A stretch of DNA of 9,277 nt from Gemmatimonadota bacterium. GTDB lineage: Bacteria; Gemmatimonadota; Gemmatimonadetes; Palauibacterales; Palauibacteraceae. The notes under the pieces are model-generated. The model was not told the DNA's origin and made no database searches. It saw only the letters and a program-made list of their open reading frames with translations. The translations under genes and the position numbers were made by a program. The stretch spans positions 1-9,277 of the forward strand of contig JAMJQV010000358.1 in NCBI GenBank assembly GCA_023554435.1, in the 5' to 3' direction. Every line of letters begins with the position of its first letter. Position 1 is the stretch's first letter. Positions 6,319 through 9,277 of the stretch are shown here, piece by piece.

Positions 6319-7676
6319 TAGAATCGACTGCCCTCGCCGAGCCGGCTCTCGAGTCCGACCGAGCCGCCGTGCATCTCCACGACGCGGCGCACGATCGAGA
6401 GACCCAGTCCCGTGCCGCGGGGTGCGTTTCCGTCATCCGGTTGGGCGAGGCGCTGGAACTCGGCGAACAGTCGCGACTGGTCTTCCGGAGCGATTCCCGG
6501 CCCGTTGTCCGCCACCGTCACCCTGACGAACTCGCGTGCGTGCTCGCCCAGCACCTGGATGACGCCCCCCTCGGGGGTGTACTTGATGGCGTTCGTGATG
6601 TAGTTGACGATCGCCTCGCGTAGAAGCCGCTCGTTTCCCCACACGGTCAGACCGATGGGAGCCTCCAGCAGCAGGCTCTGCTGCCGACCGGCGGCGATAT
6701 CCTGGTATTCGTCGACCAGTTCAGACAGCATCGGAGAGAGATCCACCTCGCTCATCTCCTCTTCGAGCCGACCGGCCTCCAGCGTAGCAAGGACCCTCAG
6801 GTCGACCAGGAAGCGCGAGAGTCCGTCCAGCCTCGAAAGCGCGCGATCGACCCAGCCTTCCTGTTTGTCATTCAGCGGGCCCGCGAGTCCCTCTCGAAGA
6901 TTCTGAAGGAACATCGTAGTCGCACCCACCGGCGAGCCCATGTTGTGCACAGCGATGTGGAGGAAGTCACGTCTTAGAGCCGATACCCTCTCCAGCGCAA
7001 CGAGCGTTGCCTGCATCTGGGCTTCCCCGATCTGCAGCGCTCGACTCAGGGTGACCAGCATGTAGGAAGCGGACCCGAGTAGAACCCCGTACACGGCAAG
7101 CAGCACTCCCGCGTAGCGACCGTCGATTGGCGCCTCGCCCGAAATTCCCTCGAGTTGGTTGACCGGGATCAGTCCCGCCCACTCTCCGATGACGAGTCCG
7201 GCCAGAAGGCCGTACGCCGTGATGGTGCTGACGGCAGCTTCCCGCGGTGAGAGCAGAACAGCGGCCAGGATCACGTGCAGAAGATAGAACGCGAGGAAAG
7301 GAGAACGCGCCCCACCCATCAGCCAAACGAGCGCAGTGAGGGCCAGGAAGTCGAGTGCAATGGTGAGATGCATCAGGTGCTGGAGAAGCCTGTAGTGGAG
7401 AACGGCCTCTCCCGGGCTTCGGAATCGGCGAACCAGCAGCCAGGCCAAGCCGTCATAGACGAGGATCAGTCCCGCCAGGACCAGGAACGCACGGACGTTC
7501 AGGTCCGCGATCCCGACGAAGTCGCGCGCCACAAAGGCGCCCACGACCAGCGCGAGGGCCATCCCGACCCGCACGAGCGTGTGCAGGTAGAGTCGCGCTC
7601 CAAGCAGCTGGTGCGTCAGGGGCTCGCCTGTCGGCTCGAGCCCGAGGACCACAGCAGCGCTGCGGTCTTGGCCCAT
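6297..7676 (-). CDS. membrane sensor histidine kinase, RegB-like sensor region
   Basis: 459 residues. The ATG at 7676 follows GGAGG with five bases between. Six hydrophobic segments (about 31-50, 62-82, 101-120, 127-143, 147-170, 188-210) form a sensor with no large external loop. Between helices 3 and 4 is GGARSPF (121-127), one residue off the GGxxNPF quinone-site motif of RegB/PrrB redox sensors. A short linker helix (211-235) leads to the dimerisation domain; the phospho-acceptor is His244 in VHNMGSP, an unusual form of the common HELRTP box. The ATPase domain has the N-box (Asn358, Asn362), DNGPG (390-394), FAEFQRL (404-410) and GTGLGLSIV (421-429). The protein has no cysteine, so the redox-active Cys of RegB is missing. 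It lies convergent to the receiver-only regulator, with stops 5 bases apart. Quinone or redox sensing is inferred. Confidence 0.9.
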   Translation of the reverse strand: MGQDRSAAVVLGLEPTGEPLTHQLLGARLYLHTLVRVGMALALVVGAFVARDFVGIADLNVRAFLVLAGLILVYDGLAWLLVRRFRSPGEAVLHYRLLQHLMHLTIALDFLALTALVWLMGGARSPFLAFYLLHVILAAVLLSPREAAVSTITAYGLLAGLVIGEWAGLIPVNQLEGISGEAPIDGRYAGVLLAVYGVLLGSASYMLVTLSRALQIGEAQMQATLVALERVSALRRDFLHIAVHNMGSPVGATTMFLQNLREGLAGPLNDKQEGWVDRALSRLDGLSRFLVDLRVLATLEAGRLEEEMSEVDLSPMLSELVDEYQDIAAGRQQSLLLEAPIGLTVWGNERLLREAIVNYITNAIKYTPEGGVIQVLGEHAREFVRVTVADNGPGIAPEDQSRLFAEFQRLAQPDDGNAPRGTGLGLSIVRRVVEMHGGSVGLESRLGEGSRFYLDLPSV

Positions 7677-7712
7677 GTGATCCTCCGGCTGAGTGGTGCC
7701 TGCAGTCGTGGT

Positions 7713-7728
7713 TGCAGGTTGCTTGCCA
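7713..7728 (-). promoter_or_regulatory. sigma-54 (-24/-12) promoter candidate for the histidine kinase
   Basis: On the minus strand TGGCAAGCAACCTGCA fits TGGCACG-N4-TTGCA with two mismatches, and both invariant doublets (GG and GC) are present at the correct spacing. The -12 element lies 36 bases before the kinase ATG, leaving a short leader of about 25 bases that carries the GGAGG ribosome binding site. A second candidate of the same type precedes the hox operon, which raises confidence in both. Confidence 0.45.
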
Positions 7729-7745
7729 CCGATCGAGTGCAGAAA

Positions 7746-7771
7746 TCCCGCATTTGACCGAAATCACGGGA
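7746..7771. promoter_or_regulatory. imperfect dyad upstream of the kinase promoter
   Basis: On the minus strand TCCCG ... CGGGA arms enclose a second pair ATTT/AAAT around a CGGTC loop. It starts 18 bases upstream of the sigma-54 candidate and could be an operator or a minor hairpin. No T-run follows, so it is not an intrinsic terminator. The rest of 7677-7824 shows nothing recognisable. Confidence 0.25.
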
Positions 7772-7824
7772 CAGGTTGGTACCGGCTTGGGCCACGCTGA
7801 CCGAACGTGCGAAGGGTAGGATGC

Positions 7825-7853
7825 AAAAAAGGCCGACCTTGCGATCGACCTTT
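7825..7853 (-). terminator. intrinsic terminator, outer copy, end of tRNA cluster
   Basis: On the minus strand the arms AAAGGTCG and CGGCCTTT form an 8-bp stem (one G-U pair) around a 10-base loop, followed by a run of Ts ending at 7825. It is a duplicate of the terminator after the intact tRNA-Pro and lies after the tRNA-Pro remnant. It should protect the downstream kinase gene from tRNA read-through. Confidence 0.75.
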
Positions 7854-7876
7854 CGAAGTCGGGGCGCCCGGATTTG
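7826..7876. repeat. direct repeat, copy 1 (partner 7945-7995)
   Basis: 51 bases identical to 7945-7995 except one position (T7851 against C7970). Each copy contains a terminator followed, in plus orientation, by the 3' acceptor strand and T-arm of tRNA-Pro. The repeat shows that the tRNA-Pro 3' region was duplicated with a 119-base offset. Confidence 0.95.
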
Positions 7877-7939
7877 GAGTCGAGGCGCTCCGCGCCGAGA
7901 CATTGAGCGCGCGCCAGCGTGCGAGTTACCGGGGACCTC
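7859..7939 (-). pseudogene. tRNA-Pro remnant interrupted by a 51-bp insert
   Basis: Positions 7859-7876 match the 3' acceptor strand and T-arm of the intact tRNA-Pro gene. Positions 7928-7939 match its next twelve bases (T-stem 5' strand and variable loop). Between them are 51 bases (7877-7927) of the two-hairpin repeat family, replacing a single T-loop base. The copy ends before the anticodon arm, so no functional tRNA can be made. Confidence 0.85.
7877..7929 (-). repeat. two-hairpin repeat element, copy A (inside tRNA-Pro remnant)
   Basis: On the plus strand it reads GAGTCGAGGCGC-TCC-GCGCCGAGA, then CATT, then GA-GCGCGC-GCCA-GCGTGC-GA. The first hairpin has a GGCGC/GCGCC core. The second has a 6-bp stem with one G-T pair. 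On the minus strand its 5' end is GTAA where copies B, C and D have GTAG. Its middle, GCGCCGAGACATTGAGCGCGC, is shared with copy D. Confidence 0.85.
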
Positions 7940-7944
7940 AAACG

Positions 7945-7972
7945 AAAAAGGCCGACCTTGCGATCGACCCTT
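7945..7972 (-). terminator. intrinsic terminator after tRNA-Pro
   Basis: On the minus strand, starting 5 bases after the tRNA-Pro 3' end, the arms AAGGGTCG and CGGCCTTT form an 8-bp stem with two G-U pairs, closed by a 10-base loop and followed by TTTTT. The only base that differs from the outer copy keeps the stem paired (G-U instead of A-U). Confidence 0.8.
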
Positions 7973-7995
7973 CGAAGTCGGGGCGCCCGGATTTG
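7945..7995. repeat. direct repeat, copy 2 (partner 7826-7876)
   Basis: This copy contains the terminator and the 3' end of the intact tRNA-Pro gene. 50 of 51 bases equal copy 1. Confidence 0.95.
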
Positions 7996-8051
7996 AACCG
8001 GGGACCTCTGCGTCCCGAACGCAGCGCTCTACCGGACTGAGCCACGCCCCG
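7978..8051 (-). tRNA. tRNA-Pro (anticodon CGG)
   Basis: Full cloverleaf, 74 bases. The acceptor CGGGGCG/CGCCCCG has C1-G72, typical of bacterial tRNA-Pro, with discriminator A. The anticodon stem CTGCG/CGCAG has loop TTCGGGA, and the T-arm is CCCGG-TTCAAAT-CCGGG. CCA is not encoded. It reads codon CCG. Last intact gene of the cluster, followed at once by a terminator. Confidence 0.97.
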
Positions 8052-8074
8052 ACGTTGTGATCAAGAAAGCAGGC

Positions 8075-8124
8075 GAGTCGAGCGCAACGCGGTCGACCTT
8101 GAGCAAGCCCTGCTTGCGAACTAC
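8075..8124 (-). repeat. two-hairpin repeat element, copy B
   Basis: On the plus strand the first hairpin is GTCGAGCGC-AAC-GCGGTCGAC (8 of 9 pairs) and the second is GCAAGC-CCT-GCTTGC, flanked by GA on both sides. The plus strand ends GAACTAC, so the minus strand begins GTAG-TTC. Lies between tRNA-Gly and tRNA-Pro. Confidence 0.85.
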
Positions 8125-8151
8125 GTGTTGACTGCTGTCGTCCAAGCAGGC

Positions 8152-8202
8152 GAGTCGCTCGCAACGCGAGCGACCCTGAGCAAGCTCCTGCTTGCGAACT
8201 AC
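8152..8202 (-). repeat. two-hairpin repeat element, copy C
   Basis: On the plus strand the first hairpin is GTCGCTCGC-AAC-GCGAGCGAC (9 of 9 pairs) and the second is GCAAGC-TCCT-GCTTGC. Relative to copy B, the fifth pair of the first stem changed from A-T to C-G on both arms at once, which keeps the stem. The minus strand begins GTAG-TTC. Confidence 0.85.
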
Positions 8203-8222
8203 GTGTTGACTGCTGTCGTCCA

Positions 8223-8295
8223 AGCAGGCAACCGGATTCGAACCGGCGACCTCAACCTTGGCAAGGTTGCGCTCTACCAGCTGAGCTATGCCTGC
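8223..8295 (-). tRNA. tRNA-Gly (anticodon GCC)
   Basis: Full cloverleaf, 73 bases. The acceptor is GCAGGCA/TGCCTGC with discriminator T, as usual for tRNA-Gly. The anticodon stem CAACC/GGTTG has loop TTGCCAA, and the T-arm is GCCGG-TTCGAAT-CCGGT with one G-T pair. CCA is not encoded. Reads GGC and GGT. Fragments of this gene are duplicated on both sides (3' end at 8067 and 8144, 5' part at 8371). Confidence 0.97.
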
Positions 8296-8322
8296 ATGTC
8301 CTTCTTTCAACTCTCGCGGACC

Positions 8323-8374
8323 CGTCGAGGCGCACCGCGCCGAGACATTGAGCGCGCCTCTGCGCGCGAACTAC
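8323..8374 (-). repeat. two-hairpin repeat element, copy D (fused to tRNA-Gly remnant)
   Basis: On the plus strand GTCGAGGCGC-ACC-GCGCCGAGACATT is followed by GA-GCGCGC-CTCT-GCGCGC-GA and ACTAC. The second stem is a perfect 6-bp GC stem where copies B and C have GCAAGC/GCTTGC, so both arms changed together. The terminal CTAC is shared with the D-arm of the tRNA-Gly remnant. Confidence 0.85.
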
Positions 8375-8392
8375 CAGCTGAGCTATGCCTGC
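8371..8392 (-). pseudogene. tRNA-Gly remnant (5' acceptor strand and part of D-arm only)
   Basis: Positions 8371-8399 repeat 8274-8302 exactly (29 bases): the seven upstream bases, the acceptor 5' strand GCAGGCA and TAGCTCAGCTGGTAG of the tRNA-Gly gene. After GTAG the sequence passes directly into repeat element D. The anticodon arm, T-arm and acceptor 3' strand are missing. Confidence 0.9.
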
Positions 8393-8418
8393 ATGTCCTG
8401 CGAATCTGCCTTCCACCA

Positions 8419-8490
8419 AGCCACCGGTCGGAATTGAACCGACGACCGCTCGATTACGAATCGAGTGCTCTACCGCTGAGCTACGGTGGC
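8419..8490 (-). tRNA. tRNA-Thr (anticodon CGT)
   Basis: Full cloverleaf, 72 bases. The acceptor is GCCACCG/CGGTGGC with discriminator T. The anticodon stem CTCGA/TCGAG has loop TTCGTAA, and the T-arm is GTCGG-TTCAATT-CCGAC. CCA is not encoded. Reads ACG. Confidence 0.96.
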
Positions 8491-8495
8491 AGAAG

Positions 8496-8569
8496 TGGAG
8501 CCGGCGGGACTCGAACCCGCGACCTCTTGAGTGCGATTCAAGCGCTCTCCCAGACTGAGCTACGGCCCC
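8496..8569 (-). tRNA. tRNA-Ala (anticodon CGC)
   Basis: Full cloverleaf, 74 bases. The acceptor GGGGCCG/CGGCTCC carries the G3-U70 pair that marks tRNA-Ala, with discriminator A. The anticodon stem CTTGA/TCAAG has loop ATCGCAC, and the T-arm is GCGGG-TTCGAGT-CCCGC. CCA is not encoded. Reads GCG. Confidence 0.97.
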
Positions 8570-8583
8570 CTTGCGGGGTGAAA

Positions 8584-8658
8584 CGGGGCTGACGGGACTC
8601 GAACCCGCGACCTCCGGTGTGACAGACCGGCACTCTAACCAAACTGAGCTACAGCCCC
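8584..8658 (-). tRNA. tRNA-Asp (anticodon GTC)
   Basis: Full cloverleaf, 75 bases. The acceptor is GGGGCTG/CAGCCCC with discriminator G, the expected Asp identity base. The anticodon stem CCGGT/ACCGG has loop CTGTCAC, and the T-arm is GCGGG-TTCGAGT-CCCGT with one G-U pair. CCA is not encoded. Confidence 0.97.
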
Positions 8659-8698
8659 CGAAATCAACGACAGACAACCTATCAAACAGCCGCATCGA

Positions 8699-8772
<74 letters not shown>

Positions 8773-8825
8773 CCGAACGTGCGCGCGCGAGCGAAGGAAG
8801 TGATCCCCCGCTCGCGAGACCGAAG

Positions 8826-8854
8826 AAGGTAGTAGAGGCGTCTCGAGAGGTCAA
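8826..8854 (-). promoter_or_regulatory. sigma-70-type promoter of the tRNA cluster
   Basis: On the minus strand, TTGACC (-35) and TACCTT (-10) are separated by exactly 17 bases, followed by a GC-rich start region. The leader to tRNA-Val would be about 50 bases. All six tRNAs lie downstream on the same strand and the first terminator comes only after tRNA-Pro, so one transcript is likely. Confidence 0.65.
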
Positions 8855-8897
8855 GGTAGACTGCGACCGGCCGCTCTCCGCCGGGGTCGGTGCCGTC

Positions 8898-8925
8898 TTG
8901 CGCCGACCCTCAGATCTGATACCTT
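8898..8925 (+). promoter_or_regulatory. possible promoter for the right-edge cytochrome gene
   Basis: TTGCGC and TACCTT are separated by 16 bases, about 90 bases before the ATG at 9013. The -10 hexamer is the same as in the divergent tRNA promoter. The match is modest. Nothing else was recognised between 8855 and 9012. Confidence 0.4.
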
Positions 8926-9012
8926 GCCCCGTCTATTTCGGGAACCGGCGCAGGTCGCCAGGCGGGGACGGCCGGACGCCGCCGCAGGATCGTTCGAACA
9001 CCGATAGGACCA

Positions 9013-9277
9013 ATGACCTTACGCCACAGGTTTATCGCAGCGGCCGCGATCGCAACCGTCTGCTTGCCAATCGCCTTTCTCGTCCTCGGGGGCACCACGC
9101 AGGAAGCCACCGGGCAGGAGGCAGCGGCGACGGCTGCCCCTCAGGAGGCCCCGGCCAGGATCGACCCGATCAAGCCGCGTACTCCCACCGGGCAGACGGC
9201 CGACGAAGCCATCGCAGCTCACGAGAACGCGACCGAAGGTCCCGAGCAGCCGATCCCCTTCAGTCACCGGTTCCACA
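9013..9277 (+). CDS. membrane-anchored cytochrome c, possibly ActA-like (C-terminus beyond right edge)
   Basis: Partial; 88 residues are visible from the ATG at 9013, with AGGA at 9006-9009 close upstream. Residues 1-6 (MTLRHR) are basic and about 7-27 form one hydrophobic segment, an uncleaved anchor or signal. A Gln/Glu/Ala/Thr/Pro-rich linker follows to about residue 75, then PEQPIPFSHRFH at 77-88. A QPIxFSHxxH stretch is typical just before the first CxxCH of multihaem c cytochromes such as ActA of alternative complex III, or class III-type cytochromes; the His residues would be haem ligands. No CxxCH is reached inside the window, so the identification is inferred from that short motif and the N-terminal layout. 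If it is ActA, genes for an alternative complex III should follow to the right. Confidence 0.65.
   Translation, partial: MTLRHRFIAAAAIATVCLPIAFLVLGGTTQEATGQEAAATAAPQEAPARIDPIKPRTPTGQTADEAIAAHENATEGPEQPIPFSHRFH

Larger units (their letters stand above)
8067..8229. repeat. tandem 77/78-bp repeat with tRNA-Gly 3' ends at unit borders
   Basis: Two successive units start at 8067 and 8144, and a third start at 8222 is the 3' end of the intact tRNA-Gly gene. Every unit begins AAGCAGGC on the plus strand (the complement of the tRNA-Gly acceptor end plus its first flanking base), then carries a two-hairpin element, then GTGTTGACTGCTGTCGTCC. The units differ at only a few positions, mostly in the hairpin arms. 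The repeat probably arose by duplication of the tRNA-Gly 3' flank with an element already in it. Confidence 0.9.

Noticed and set aside
8067..8229. CRISPR-like array
   Set aside because: The 77/78-bp units abut each other and are near-identical over their whole length, with no unique spacers, and their borders are tRNA pieces.
8125..8592. Open frame of 155 codons on the plus strand across the tRNA region
   Set aside because: It reads through antisense of three tRNA genes and the repeats; its apparent peptide motifs come from T-arm sequences.
8252..8695. Open frame of 147 codons on the minus strand across the tRNA region
   Set aside because: Translation of consecutive tRNA genes; repeated Ala-Gly-Ser-Pro-like stretches are the conserved T-arms, not a protein.

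Overview
The window comes from a GC-rich bacterium, probably Gram-negative: it has a likely lipoprotein c-type cytochrome, a membrane histidine kinase and a cytochrome resembling a subunit of a quinol:cytochrome c oxidoreductase. The phylum cannot be fixed by reading alone. Gemmatimonadota, Acidobacteriota or a related environmental lineage would fit. Codon use is uniform across the protein genes and none looks recently acquired.

Layout. (1) 1-479, minus: a c-type cytochrome cut by the left edge. (2) 480-852: a divergent intergenic region with a good sigma-54 (-24/-12) promoter candidate facing the next operon. (3) 853-6291, plus: a tight operon for an NAD-coupled [NiFe] hydrogenase of the HoxFUYH (group 3d) type, followed by its protease hoxW and a single-domain response regulator. 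(4) 6297-7676, minus: a six-helix membrane histidine kinase, convergent with the response regulator and with its own sigma-54 promoter candidate. (5) 7825-8772, minus: six tRNA genes read in the order Val(GAC)-Asp(GTC)-Ala(CGC)-Thr(CGT)-Gly(GCC)-Pro(CGG). This cluster also holds two tRNA remnants, duplicated terminators and four copies of an unusual ~50-bp two-hairpin repeat. (6) 9013-9277, plus: the start of a membrane-anchored, probably multihaem cytochrome, cut by the right edge.

How the genes fit together. HoxH and HoxY form the [NiFe] hydrogenase module. HoxF and HoxU form the FMN/Fe-S diaphorase that exchanges electrons with NAD(H). HoxW removes the 25-residue tail of HoxH after nickel insertion. 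The kinase has a near-match (GGARSPF) to the quinone-binding motif of RegB-type redox sensors. With the response regulator at the end of the hox operon and similar promoters on both units, it suggests redox or quinone-linked control of the hydrogenase; this is inference.

The least expected content is in the tRNA cluster. Four related elements share a 6-bp GC stem that is conserved by paired base changes, a second hairpin, and (in three copies) a GTAG at the 5' end on the minus strand. They are inserted in or fused to tRNA sequences. One sits within the T-loop of a tRNA-Pro remnant, replacing a single base. They resemble REP elements of the type mobilised by RAYT transposases, or a tRNA-associated structured mini-element not recognised here.
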